Notes under the pieces: generated by a model
Told to the model about the DNA's origin: nothing
The model's input: the letters and a program-made list of their open reading frames with translations, nothing else
The model's database searches: none
Shown: positions 52,501 to 62,885 of the stretch, piece by piece
How the letters are laid out: each line of letters opens with the position of its first letter
Numbering within the stretch: the first letter of the stretch is position 1
Source: Prorocentrum cordatum
Taxonomy: Eukaryota; Sar; Dinophyceae; Prorocentrales; Prorocentraceae
Reading direction: 5' to 3'
Length of the DNA: 64,000 bases
Assembly: GCA_963575745.1 (NCBI GenBank)
Contig: CAUYUJ010019949.1
Span: 248,001 to 312,000, forward strand
Made by a program: the position numbers and the translations under genes

Positions 52501-55500
52501 AGTTCAACGGCCCAGGCAGCCCTGTCGACATGTGGGGCAACCAGCAGGAGATCAAGCTTCGGCAGCTGACCCGATGGGCGAATACTGCTCGCACCAAGGC
52601 CGCCCAGACGAAGACGCCAGAAGCTAGAGAGAAGGTCGAGCTCATCGGCAAGAAGCTCAACGTGATCGATCTGGGCTTGAAGGTATCCATATGCCTCTGG
52701 CCATTCCGCCGACCTGCAATGTCATTGCATTGCATTGTGCATTGTACTGTGGCATTGCGGCATGGCGTTGGGGCTCTGGCCAACTTTCGGGAAAAGGCGA
52801 GTCTGCAATCCTGTGCTGACCATAGTTGGCGAGCGGAGCCAGGACGTGGAAAAACAGACCTCCGGACCACTCCCAGGCGGTCAACCTCTTCGAGGGGAAG
52901 TGGGCTCAGATGGCTCACTTCGCGGCAGCCCCGCCTGTGGTCGAGATCGTTTCCAAGTATCTGTGGGACCTCCGCATCAACGTCACGGTGACTAGGGGTG
53001 CAATAGCAGGCTCACCAGAGTCTGGTCTTATGCCAACTTGTGAATGGTATCGGTATGATACTTGTATGTTGTATGTTGCATGTCGTAGGTCGCACGTCAC
53101 AATCTTACACGTTGTCCATGTGTCGTATGTGTTGTTCGCAAGCCGTGTGAATTGTAAATGTTGTATAGATTGCCCGTATGTCCGCTAATAATATTTATAA
53201 TAAGGTTGCTAATGATATGTGTTGTCCGTGTGTATATTTCTACCGCTCTAGATTTGCAGCGCGTCAGTAAGCGCTCTCGCCCTCTCTACAGGCGACGACG
53301 GTGATCCCGAACGACGGCCAAATCCCCCTGATGTCTTTCCTCAGGACCAGCAACTTGCGCAGGATCTGGGGCGCCGACGCCGACACTGCCGGCCTCCAGC
53401 GCAAATACTTCGTAGCCTGGGGGACTTCCATACTGAACGGCAGCATGACCGTGGACAAGGCCAAGGACATCATCGGCCGCGGCGTTGAGAGGATCGATTC
53501 GACCATCGACTTAGGCGAGTTCGACCATGAGGTGGTATGTCTCTGGCAACATCGTCATCTTATGGTTTTCGGATTGCTGTTCCTCCTCCCCATATGTTTC
53601 GTCGGCACATCCTTCTCACTTCTCATCCCTATCCCGCTCGCCCTCGTCAGGCAGGACCCCCCTTTCACTCTTTCGCGGGGCTGATTAAGATGGCGATAAG
53701 ACGATGAGAACGAGGAGCGGGGTTGGGCGAGGGAGGCGACGAGGGGCCGTGAATTCCAGCTCTTGCCCCGAGCCCCCCCCCCTCCCCCCCGAACCCCCAA
53801 GAGCGGCTGGGGGTCTATATACGTAGATAAGAAGCAGTCTCAGGAATCGCGACCTCCCACCGCCTCCTCCCAACCACCGCCTTCGTCTCCCGCTCATCCC
53901 CCGAGTTCGAAACCCTTTTCCGAGGACAATGTTGCCATGGGCCATGGCCATGGGCCATGGGGCCACGGGGCCATGGGGCAGTGGATTGAGATGGGGGCTA
54001 GGTTAACGGCAGACGGCTACCCTAGGTTGCGCAGGAGCTTGCGGATTTCGGTTGCTTGGCGCTGTTGCCCCCTCTCTCGAGTGGCCAGGAAGGGAACGAG
54101 AAATTGACGAGGGCTTTGTCCAGCCGGGCCAACGAAGGGTCAATTCCTAATCTTTACGCGCGCTTCAAAGTTCTGGGCACTCCAATCTTGCGGCTGGCCG
54201 AGAGCCGGACGAAGGCTTTTGAGGAGCAGGCTTCCATTGCTGCCAACTTGAAGCAGCATGTGAACGAGTTGGAGTCGGCCCTCCGCGTGCCCGTCGACCT
54301 GGCCAAGCGCGTTGACAGCTTGAGGGTGCTGAACAACAAGTTCGACGAGGCGAGCTCGCACATCGAGTCTTTGCGAGTTCAGAACGTGGAGGCCTACGAC
54401 AAGCTGTGCTCGGTGCGCTATGCGTTGTCGCGCGATGTGGTGTTCCTCGGGATGCGTGGCTTCTCTGGTACCTTACTCGAGGCCATGGTTGACGGACACG
54501 AGCTGCCGGCCCAGAACATTCGCTTCGATTTGCTGAAGATCTACACGGACGCTCAGGGTCAAAACACCAATCGCCTTTTTTTTCTTTGTCCTTCGTCTTC
54601 GAGTCTTTTGTCCTGTGTACAACGATTCAACCATGCAAGTTCATTCTGCCATTGGCCCCTGGGCCACGGCACCCGCGCTCATCCTACTCCAAACTGAGAA
54701 ATTGGGCGAGTCGTGTTCTTGAAGTCGTGGGAGAAAGCCGCAGACCACGGACCATATGTAGTCCATGGTCCATGGTCCATGGTCCATGGTCTGCGGCTGT
54801 CTTTGGGAACTTCAAGAGTGCGTGTTGCTCAAAATCGTAATCGGATGGTTGTGGGCCCAGGGGCAAAGGTAGGAAGGGCTGCTCCAAGTAGGACGCTGGG
54901 CAGCATCTACTCGGAGTGGCAAAGGGACAGGACGTTCCAGAGAAAGATCGCACCGTCATCGAAGCATTCCACACGGCGGAGGAGTGGATGAAGCGCTGGG
55001 CTGATGCTACATTCACAAATTCATTGGCTAATACATTGAGCAGCTACGAGATCAGCACGCTGCAGCACTTCTCGTCTCTTTGCTCGGGTTTCAACTCCTT
55101 CGTGGCCACAGTGAAACCGCTCTTCGACGACAGCGAGGACAAGGACCTCAGCAACAACTTCGACAACATTCAGGACATGATCAACAAGCGCCTCTTGCCG
55201 AACGTGAGCAAATGCCTGATGTCAGAGTTCGAGAAGCCAGTGCGCATTTTGAAACAACACCTGGATCTTACCCGCGCAATATTCGAGTCCATCGCATGCT
55301 CCATCAAGGACGGGAACAACAAGGACTTGTTCGCGAAATTGAAACCTTACCGGGCCGTCGCCGGGGAAGTCGCGGGCGCTGTTGCATCCGTCCTCGAGCT
55401 GCAGGTCGGGGAGGTCGAGACCATGCGCGTTCAGTTCCTCTCACATCACCACCGCGTGTCGTTGGCTTTCTTGGACATTTTCGACCAGGACTTTGACGGC

Positions 55501-58410
55501 CCCATTGCAGATTTACGCATGTCTGGATCCTCGGTCTCCGCATTGGCGAACATGAAGCTGAAGCACGAGAACTACAGCGGCTGGTACAGCGCAGCTGCTA
55601 CGAAGTTGGCGCCTGTCGCGGCGGACTGGATCGACGTTTCTGGGGTCGCGTCCAACGCGGTCGCTCTGGCGGGCGAGCTGATGACCTTCATCATGAATTC
55701 TTTCAACAAGCAGATGCAGAAGGTCGCCGATGACATCGCCAAGATCGCGCCTCCAGGTGCGCTCGTCAACAACGTCAAGCTCGTCGTCAACGCGACGTTT
55801 CAGAAGACTCTCGATAATCATCGGGCTACGCCTGGCCTGTTCCCCGCCTGCCTGCGAGGGTGCCTGGGCGGGGGGGGGGGGATGGCGAGATGGCCGATGG
55901 AGAAGGGGGCGAGGGGGTGTCAGGCGGGGCGGGGGATGATGAGGCGATGGGCGACGGGCGCAGCAAGGCGGGGGAGGTGGGAGAAGGGGCCCGAAGCATA
56001 AACGGAGGAGACATGGGGCAAGGGACGGGAGGGCTAAGGGAACAGCTGGGGGACGAACACAGGGGGAGACGGAGGCGGCGGGGGGGAGGTGAAGACGACT
56101 GCGAGGCGAAGGGCAAACGGGGACCTGGGGACAAGGAAAGGGATATAGGGTATAGGGTATAGGGTATAGGAGATAGGAGATAGGCTGCGTTCGATTCCGC
56201 CCCCAGGAATATGTTGTCCGACGCGATAGTTGGACCAGCGTGCGCATGCGTTGCGCTCACTAACTCCAAGCTTCTCGTCGTGGCAGGCCCCATGCTGGTC
56301 GACGCGAAGAAGCTCGACGAGCACTGGCCGACAGCCAAAAAAATGCAGGGCTGGCATCGGGCGAGATCAAATGGCGAGTGTCAACGCCACTCCCTCAAGT
56401 CAGAACCCGGCCGTGGGCCATGGGCCATGGGCCATGGTCCATGGTGTCTCAGATGGCCCGGGCACCTCTGGGGCAAGAAACCCATGAGACGTCTCTTGGA
56501 GGGATCCATGCTCTGTCCCTGTGTGGCTTTTTCTCATTGTCCCAAAACCTTTGCACAACCCAACCAGCCCATCCAGAAGCGCGGCTCAGACGAGTTGCCC
56601 TGATCAGGAATGCGGAGTAGATTGCAGTGGAATGCATGGTTGGGCAAGACGTCGCACCCCAAGAAGGGGCGGGGATAGATGAGGAGATGGGCGAGGAGGA
56701 AGGGGGGGGGAAGCGTGGGCAAGAACGAGGTGGAGAAGGAGGAGGAATAGGAGCTGTGAGAGGGGAGGGGGCAGGAGAAGAGAGGAGGGGGGGTGAGCGA
56801 ATGAGGAGGAGGAGGAGGAGGAGGAGGAGGAGGAGGGAGAGGAGGAGGAGGAGGAGGAGGAGGAGGAGGAAGAGGAGACAAAGGGAAAACAGAGGAGTCA
56901 GACGACTCTTGAGTGCCTCGCGGGGTCTCCTCGGAAGTCTCTTGACTCTTGGAACCTTGTTGGAGGCTTCTCGGGGCGTCCGGGGGGCATCTTGGCGAGC
57001 GCAAGGCCGCCTTTGAGCGTCTTGGGCGCCTCGGGTATCCTCCTGGGGCGTCTTGGGGGCCTCTTGGAGACCCCTTGGGTCATCTTGATCGGGGCTTTCT
57101 TGGGTCTTGGGTTTCTCTCGGAACCCTCATGGGTCCTCTTGAAGTCGCCATGATGCCTTCGATGGCCGTCGGCAGCGACAAGGCGAGAAAGCAAATCACG
57201 ACGATCTGCCGTTGGTTTCCGACAGATTTTAGCCTGTTGGCGGCCTCCTGGGGAGGCTCTTGGAAGCATCTTTTAGCCTCTTGGCGTCCACCTGGGGCCA
57301 TCTTGAGGCGCCTTAGGCTACTATCTTGAGCCCTCTTGGGTGTCATCTCGGGCTTTCTGAGGTCCTCTTGGAGCCGTCTGGGGCAAACCCCTCCCCCAAG
57401 GGGTAAAATGGGGTTGGATGAGAAAGCTCCCTACGCCACCAACACCCAGAGAGCTGGTGGGTTTGGGCATTTGAGCTCCTCCAGGCCGTGTCGCGTTGAA
57501 TGCTTCGCGGCGCTCGGGCAAGCTGGCGATGGGCGTCAACTGGGCGGCGCAGCAGCTCGCGGGCTTCGTCCCCAAGGCAGAGGGCGACATGAAGGCTCGC
57601 ATCTGGGCAGGGCGCGAGGGGGACAAGGAGAATGATGGCAGCGAAAAGGCGGGGGCAGAAAGGGGAGAGCCACCACCCAGAGGATAATGACTACGAGGGG
57701 AAAGAGGAGGAGGAGGAGGAGGAGGAGGAGGAGGAGGAGGAGGAGGAGGAGGAGGGGGAGGGGGGGGAAGGGGGGGGCCTGGCGACGCCGGCGGCCAGCG
57801 GCCGTCGGGGGCCAGAGCGAGGATGGGAAGGAGGCGGCGGGGAGAAAGCCAGCCCTCGATGTCGTCGATCTGCCCCCGCACCCCCCTGTCCAGTCGCCCT
57901 TCCCCTCGGGCCCATCTCCTTCTCATCGCCCCCCTGCTCGTATTCGTCCCCTTCCTCCTCATTCTGTTTCATTGCGATCCTTGATCGCGCCCTCCCCCCC
58001 CCGCCCTCGCCGCCTCGGCGCGCCCCTCCCGGAGGCTCTCGCCGAGAAGATCGAGAGGGATCTTGGTTCCAAGGGCATCGGCGGCAAGGACTCGCCACGC
58101 CCCTCTCTCACCATCGCCACTTTTGCTGGTCCGTCCCATCCCGCTGATCCATCAATGCGTTTCGGTCCTGCTGCTGCGTTTCTCTCCGAGGTCCCCCCTC
58201 GCCCTTCCATTTCTCTCCGCGTCGTCATGTTGCGACGACTCTGCCTCCTCCTCCCGCCGCCTCCTCCCCTTTCTTCTTCCGCGCGCTCCTCCACAGGAGG
58301 GCATCAAACTCCCAGACAACATTGGATTGGTGCTGCAGCGGTTCAAGACGGCGCAGATGCCGCCGAAGCCGAAGCCCCCGGATGCCGCGGCCGCCGCCGC
58401 CGCATCATGA
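49307..58410 (+). CDS. Twelve-exon gene for an unidentified protein
   Basis: Proposed exons: 49307-49565, 50204-50518, 51095-51306, 51891-52682, 52877-52987, 53292-53531, 54089-54550, 54925-55824, 56207-56373, 57485-57607, 58035-58091 and 58297-58410 (TGA). Exons 3 to 7 join in phase 0 throughout, and exons 9 and 10 join in phase 1. This supports a real gene. The product would be about 1,150 residues: an RGG-rich N-terminus (start ATG 49307, MADVSKPAGRGGG), a Cys-containing module in exon 2, a basic helix and acidic linkers in exon 4, and long helix-rich exons 7 and 8. It ends in a Lys/Pro then Ala tail. I recognise no enzyme family. The RGG box suggests RNA binding (inference). GT-AG and probable GC-AG introns occur together. 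Confidence 0.65.
50204..50518 (+). CDS. Exon 2: Cys-rich module
   Basis: Acceptor CATCAG, donor GGGGCAG/GTGCAG. It encodes TCQFLCGAIWGVSPDPVEPE, then CYYCLGAWRTDVAGKTLHRD and RGLFCQEAARDSTVRDQMKL. A C-x2-C...C layout suggests a small zinc-binding fold, unassigned. The upstream junction phase does not match exon 1 exactly, so exon 1's end or an extra exon is unresolved. Confidence 0.55.
51095..51306 (+). CDS. Exon 3 of the unidentified gene
   Basis: Acceptor CACTTCGCAG, donor TGGAAG/GTCCTG. It reads GIKSVGVKSSEYDDFVLEPP, then EQYRIRFGSPSRASLKKLGH and GVVGVMFPPDDPNQTWK. It looks like a compact beta-rich domain; not recognised. Confidence 0.6.
51891..52682 (+). CDS. Exon 4: charged, acidic and basic low-complexity regions
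   Basis: Acceptor GTTCCAGAG, donor TTGAAG/GTATCC, 264 codons, phase 0 at both ends. An N-terminal helix (AQARFAELRKQNDSAYREML) is followed by a Lys/Arg-rich segment (KKAKQMRKKRRKAGQKDRK, nuclear-signal-like). An acidic Gly/Asp linker and a final helical part (EIKLRQLTRWANTARTKAAQ) complete it. Confidence 0.65.
52877..52987 (+). CDS. Exon 5 of the unidentified gene
   Basis: Acceptor CACTCCCAG, donor GTCACG/GTGACT, 37 codons, phase 0. It encodes AVNLFEGKWAQMAHFAAAPP and VEIVSKYLWDLRINVT. Confidence 0.6.
53292..53531 (+). CDS. Exon 6 of the unidentified gene
   Basis: Acceptor CTCTACAG, donor CATGAG/GTGGTA, 80 codons, phase 0. It reads ATTVIPNDGQIPLMSFLRTS, NLRRIWGADADTAGLQRKYF, then MTVDKAKDIIGRGVERIDST. 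Predominantly helical; family unknown. Confidence 0.65.
54089..54550 (+). CDS. Exon 7: helical, coiled-coil-like
   Basis: Acceptor GTGGCCAG; a GC donor (ACGGAC/GCTCAG) keeps phase 0. It encodes a helix-rich stretch with heptad-like spacing (KQHVNELESALRVPVDLAKR, VDSLRVLNNKFDEASSHIES), then MRGFSGTLLEAMVDGHELPA. Confidence 0.6.
54925..55824 (+). CDS. Exon 8: long helix-rich domain
   Basis: Acceptor GTGGCAAAG (or six bases later, after GACAG). About 300 codons of balanced composition, from KDRTVIEAFHTAEEWMKRWA through SSLCSGFNSFVATVKPLFDD to KLVVNATFQKTLDNHR. The donor is probably GC near 55825; its phase does not fit exon 9 exactly. The frame continues open into a G-rich stretch that is not coding. 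Confidence 0.6.
56207..56373 (+). CDS. Exon 9 of the unidentified gene
   Basis: Acceptor CGCCCCCAG, donor AAATG/GCGAGT (GC type). It encodes NMLSDAIVGPACACVALTNS and MLVDAKKLDEHWPTAKKMQG. It leaves phase 1, which exon 10 completes as GGC. Confidence 0.6.
56640..56890. repeat. Intronic GGAGGA purine tract
   Basis: An almost pure G/A + strand with long GAGGAGGAG runs (56802-56875). It is followed by CTTGGGG-type repeat DNA to about 57370. No coding. Confidence 0.9.
56900..57375. repeat. Dispersed CTTGGGG-type repeat, copy 3 (intronic)
   Basis: CCTCTTGGAG, GTCTTGGGGGCC and related words fill the intron, matching in style the copies at 34.3-34.9 and 44.6-45.2 kb. Confidence 0.65.
57485..57607 (+). 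CDS. Exon 10 of the unidentified gene
   Basis: Acceptor CTCCTCCAG at 57484. It reads RVALNASRRSGKLAMGVNWA and AQQLAGFVPKAEGDMKARIW. A GC donor after ATCTGG at about 57607 is likely; the frame stays open to 57687. A GAGGAGG tract follows (57689-57770). Confidence 0.55.
58035..58091 (+). CDS. Exon 11 of the unidentified gene (small)
   Basis: Acceptor CCCGGAG. It encodes ALAEKIERDLGSKGIGGK in phase 0, up to AAG before GACTCG. The donor dinucleotide would be GA, so the end is uncertain. Confidence 0.45.
58297..58410 (+). CDS. Last exon (12) of the unidentified gene
   Basis: Acceptor CTCCACAG. It reads EGIKLPDNIGLVLQRFKTAQ, then a Lys/Pro segment and Ala-Ser to TGA at 58408-58410. The stop is followed at once by the GGCGCGGAGGAGG repeat. 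Confidence 0.6.
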   Translation, partial: EGIKLPDNIGLVLQRFKTAQMPPKPKPPDAAAAAAAS

Positions 58411-58610
58411 GTGGCGAGGGGCACGGGGAGGCGCGGAGGAGGCGAGGAGGCGCGGAGGCGCGGAGGAGGCGAGGAGGCGCTCAGGCGCGGAGGCGAAGAG
58501 GCGCGGAAGAGACGAGAAGGCGCTGAGGCGCGGAGGAGGCGCGGCCTCTCGCGAGGAGGCGCGGCAGCGCGGCCTCTCGCGAGCTCGCGAGACGCCGATG
58601 CGCGAGGCAG
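58411..58610. repeat. GGAGGCGCGGAGGAGGC tandem repeat
   Basis: Imperfect repeats of GAGGCGCGGAGG/GGCGAGGAGG directly after the stop of the multi-exon gene, then GCGGCCTCTCGCGAG words that are partly self-complementary. Arg/Glu/Ala frames are artefacts. Confidence 0.85.
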
Positions 58611-58895
58611 GCTGCGCCTCGCGCAAGGACAGATCGAGCGAGACCATGATGATGGGGCTCGTGGTCTTGAGCAGAAATGAGTTGCTCTTGCGGTGATTTG
58701 TCCATGTCCATGTGATTCCAATTTCGCATGCCCGTTCTTTGCCCCCATCTGCCCAACGCTCCTCTTCTCTTTCAACTCGCCCGTCCCAATGCTCCTAATG
58801 CCTCGTGCGGGCTTACTCGTTCGGTTCGCTCTCTCCCCCCCCCTCTCTCATCAGTATAGAAGGTAGAAGTATTCGTGTTATTACTTATTTGTTTC

Positions 58896-58903
58896 TCTCT
58901 CTC

Positions 58904-58939
<36 letters not shown>

Positions 58940-58976
58940 CCTCTCTCTCTATATATACATGTAGTTGTGTAGCTCC

Positions 58977-59030
<54 letters not shown>
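58896..59030. repeat. CT dinucleotide microsatellites
   Basis: Two CT runs (about 58896-58948 and 58981-59025) separated by TATATATACATGTAGTTGTG. Confidence 0.95.
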
Positions 59031-59032
<2 letters not shown>

Positions 59033-59049
59033 AGCGCTGCCTATGCCCT

Positions 59050-60015
59050 ATGCCTGCCCACTGCCTATGTTGTCAAGTTGTTTTTTCTCCGCGTGGATTT
59101 CGATGCATCGCGCGCGATGCACTGTGGCGGTCAATTCCAGCGACCAGAATGCTGAGCTTAACATTGGGCGTTCACCATTGGGCTCCGATTAACATAGGAG
59201 GTATATACATACATATATATATGTATGTATACACACACCAAATACATAAATCTAACAATGCAGGGCGCATCGCGCGCGCAATGCACCTTGCGCGCCTGCT
59301 CATATATATACCACGTTGAGATGATCGCTTCTGGTGGTCAGGACATTGAATTCCACGGGGGGGGGGGGCATTTGTTGTCCGATACTACATGTGAGGTCAT
59401 TTATAACACCCATGCAAGACGCATCGTGCGCGCGCACGATGCATCTTGCATGCGTTTCCGTGTATGCCACGTTGGGATGATCGTTTCGTGCGGCCGATGG
59501 GTTTCCCCCCGCGGGTTCCTTGATTTAACGTGGGCAGAATTATATGTAACCCATGCAGGCTGCAGCGCGGGCGCGCGCGATGCAGTTTGCATGCATCCTA
59601 GCGTATTCCACGTTGGGATGTGCGCTTCTGGTTGCCAGAGTCTTGACTTTGACGTTGGGTTTTCATTGTGTGTGTTCCGATTCCGTTTGCGGGAAATGTG
59701 CATCAACAGCCATGCAGGACGCATCGCGCGCGCGCGAGCGATGCAGTTTGCACGCATGTTTAGATATCCATAATTCAGATGGTCGGTTCTGGTGACCCAA
59801 AAATTAGGATTCACACCAGGTTTTCTCCATCGGGTTTTCGATTTAACATCGGAGGTGCGTGCGTCAAGCCATGCGCCATGCAAGATGCATCACGCGCGCT
59901 CGCACGATGCATCCTGCATGCGTTTTCATGTTTTGGCGTTGAGATGTTCGCGTCTTGCAAGCAGAAATCTGAATGCCACCGCGTGTTTTCCTTACTGGAC
60001 TCCCGCGGCTGAGAA
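59050..60015. repeat. Array of about six 155-bp units, each with a GC palindrome
   Basis: Palindromes sit near 59101-59123, 59258-59295, 59411-59452, 59552-59594, 59711-59756 and 59877-59920, spaced 141-166 bp apart. The best copy (59411-59452) is CATGCAAGACGCATCGTGCG facing its complement with one mismatch over 42 bp. Units also share a GTTGGGATG...CGCTTCTGG-like segment after the palindrome. Sequence between palindromes has diverged while the foldback is kept. Frames with RIARARA-like peptides are translations of the palindrome. Confidence 0.8.
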
Positions 60016-60321
60016 CTTAAACGTTTCGCAAAGTCCTAATGGGATCGTCTCGGCGTGCATCGCCAACATTAAAAAAAAACACGGGTGCTCCTCATCGTCG
60101 TCTGAATGGTGAAATGCGCAGTGGCAGCGCGTTGCTCATGGCATTTCGTTGGGAAACCCCTGCCCCGAGCTTCTTCGAATCCCACCCTCCCTGGAAACCG
60201 CTCCTGCGGAGTGTCCACGCGTGTCCTCAAGTCACCATACAGTGAGAACAAGCGCCAGTCCGTTCCAAAAACAGCTTCTCAGAAATCGCCATGTCGAAAA
60301 CGTATTTATTGGATTTTCCGG

Positions 60322-60365
60322 CGCGCATCCCTCGTTACTACGTTCGGCGGGGACCAGGCCTTAGG
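60322..60365 (+). repeat. 43-bp sequence shared in inverse orientation with 31380-31422
   Basis: CGCGCATCCCTCGTTACTAC continuing GTTCGGCGGGGACCAGG. It marks the left edge of the second LINE fragment; see the partner at 31380. Confidence 0.75.
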
Positions 60366-61849
60366 TCCTGGAGCGGTGAGGCCGCCCTCTGGCCTCTCCT
60401 GGACGACGACGCCCTCCCCGAAGACCTGCACGCACTTGCTGCCGAGCGAAAAAGACGCCATGCTAGCATTAGCGTCTCCATGCGGCAAGGGCTCTACGGA
60501 GCCTGTCCTCTCTGTGGCCTTGGAGAAGCCACAACCGAGCACGTGTGGTGCTGGTGCCCCGCGGCTGCCCTTGCCTGGGAAAAAACCAGAGCCCCGGACC
60601 ATCCCAGGGACTCGGCCACGGCAGTGTGCACTAGGGGACAACATTTGAGGCTAGTCTGCCGACTGTTGCACCAGATCTCCTTCAGGTACTGTGTGAACTT
60701 GGACTGCGCCCCCATTTGTGCTGACGAAGCCGCCAGACTCATTGTCCAGGGTATCGCTGTCCCCGACTCCGACCTTCAGGACGACTACGAAACTGACGAT
60801 GACCTGCACGAAGGGCAGCCTCCCGTCGCCCCGGCAGACGAAACCGCAGTCTGGGCCCCTATGCTCGACCTCTGTCAGCTGTGCAACCCCCGAGGACCGC
60901 ACTTACGGCGCATCTGCGGTGCCGCCGGACCACATCTTGGCAGGCAAGCGCCACGCGCCGGAAGGGAAATCCGGCGCCTCCCTATCACCACGAGAGCCAC
61001 ACTTAGTGGTGACAGGCTAGCAGTCCTCCAAGCCGGTGACCCCAGAGCGGGCTGGATGCCCCCTGGGCGGGGCTGGCTCCCATGCCCCAGGACAGACAGG
61101 GACCCCAGTGCCCTCTGGACCAAAGCGCGTTGCAGACTCTGTGACCAACGCACCCTCGCGTTCAGAGCCGGCAGGGACATGGGCGGTGGCGAAGAAATCA
61201 CAGTCAGAGATTCCCCGCTTCCCGCCGCCGACTCTGCCCAATGGCCTTACGAACTTACGTTCGACGGGGGGGCGCGCCGAATCGGAGAAGGAGACAAGGT
61301 CTCTGGTGCGGCGGCTGTTCTTTGGAGGCATGACCCACGCCGCGGCTACCCGCGCGTCGTGTGGCGGTCGCTGCGGTGGCCCTCCCAGGCTGCGACGATG
61401 CGCAGACTGCCGAGGCCTCTGGGTGCAGAGCCGGTCTCTCCCTGCTCCCTCACGTTGAAGACGCGCTCCGTGGCGCCAGAGTGGTTGGTGACAACCTGGC
61501 CGCCATCCGATACGGGGCCGGCACTGGACGCTATCGGCGGCTCCATCTGGCACAACAAATGGACTTTGCCCTCAGGCAAGCCAGTGAGTCGGGATGGGCC
61601 CTCGCATGGCAGACGGTGCGACGTCGGCTCAACAAAGCGGCCGACCGCCTCGCGACGCTAGGAGTCTTTTGGGCCAGCGCCCTCAGACATGCCGGTGATC
61701 ATGCGGTCACCGCCTGGGTCGTGTGGGAAAACACCCATCGGTCCTCTCCCCCTCTCTTCCCCGCTGCCGGAGTCGACCTCTGCGACTTGGACCAGGTCGC
61801 CCAGTTCGTTGACGCTCTCGAAAATCCCCCTCCTCCTCATCTCCCTTGA
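60365..61849 (+). pseudogene. LINE fragment: zinc finger and RNase H, frameshifted
   Basis: A 5'-truncated non-LTR retrotransposon without its endonuclease and RT. The frame (open from ATG 60291) includes CPLCGLGEATTEHVWCWCPA (about 60504-60560), the C-x2-C...H-x2-C type finger seen after RT in plant and protist LINEs, and a second Cys motif (CRLCDQRTL). The RNase H start is ELTFDGGARRIGEGDKVSGA (first Asp). At about 61340-61360 the reading shifts frame and continues with TAEASGCRAGLSLL (Glu), VVGDNLAAIRYGAGTG (Asp) and LNKAADRLATLGV (Asp), to TGA 61849. All four RNase H acidic positions survive, so only the shift breaks it. Confidence 0.75.
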
Positions 61850-62885
61850 TCGCTCCCGGTCCGACACGCTAAAGTCACTACAGCTCGCAGCCTTCAGCTG
61901 CCTCCCTGGGTTACGACTGGGCGCTCCCTGGGACTACCCGACGCACCATGGGTCCCAGGAACAACCAAGGTCCCACCCGACGTTGGCCTTCGTGCCTGCC
62001 ACACTGTGAGGACTGCCTGCCATTCAGATTGGGCACGCGAATTTTCCTTGCTCGGTACTGTCCCTGGATGCGTTGGTTTTTTTTTTCAACGGCGGGTCAA
62101 GCACTACGACATGTCGCAAAAGCGCTACAGCGACGGGTGGCCCGACCCAAACACCTTTGTCACCCCTGGGAAGATGTGGAGCATGTGCAGTGGATCGACC
62201 TGGGACTCAAATCACCGTGTGCATATCGAGCGGAGGGCCTGGCCAGGCTGGAGGCCCGTCCAACCCTTGGTATCCCCCAACGGTGTGCGCTCACTCCCTG
62301 GCCCCGTGATTCCGATTCCGGAAGACGCGCTGCGCGCGCCCACCATCTACCCTCTCTGGGACGACGAACGGACGTACAACTGCCCTGGAGGCACCAGATT
62401 CGACCCAAGGCACGCGAGGTCGCACCAGATGGACACACGAGAGGCCAGGCGGACGGGCGCCAGACAGCCCGACGTTGGCGGAGGGGCCAATGCGCTAGCA
62501 AAATCGTCCGGGGTCACTGCCTGCCGCACCTGGGCAGTCCGCAGCAGCCTCGACTGGACCTTTGCCTCCGCCCCCGCCGCCCCGCCCTCCGCCCGCCTGG
62601 GGCCAGCCGAGCCAGCAGCGAAGAGTGATGCTGGCAAAGGAAGAAGATACATCACTACCAGGCCCGTCGGAGCAGCAGCTGGACGATTCGTTGGCACTCC
62701 AAGCGGCCGCCGACGTACTTTGTCTTTACTCTGTGCCCCTGGACTCTCCGCACTCCCGTGTCCACCCCAAGGCGGCGCTAGGGGACTTGCCCGAGGCCGT
62801 TCGGCTCCCCTCGCAGTGGCCTTACTCCCTCCAGGATCGTGGGCAGACGCTTCGGAGGATCGCCTGCCAAGCGTCTGTCTAGACG
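61850..62885 (+). other. Degenerate coding-like stretch between LINE fragment and helicase
   Basis: Protein-like segments appear in different frames, for example NTFVTPGKMWSMCSGSTWDS near 62150-62215 and LDDSLALQAAADVLCLYSVP near 62678-62740, the latter ending at a TAG at 62880. They may be the decayed N-terminal part of the helicase gene that follows. No family is assigned. Confidence 0.35.

Noticed and set aside
59225-59883. Pair of overlapping 160-182-residue ORFs on opposite strands
   Set aside because: The repeated RIARARA peptides come from the self-complementary palindromes of the 155-bp units.
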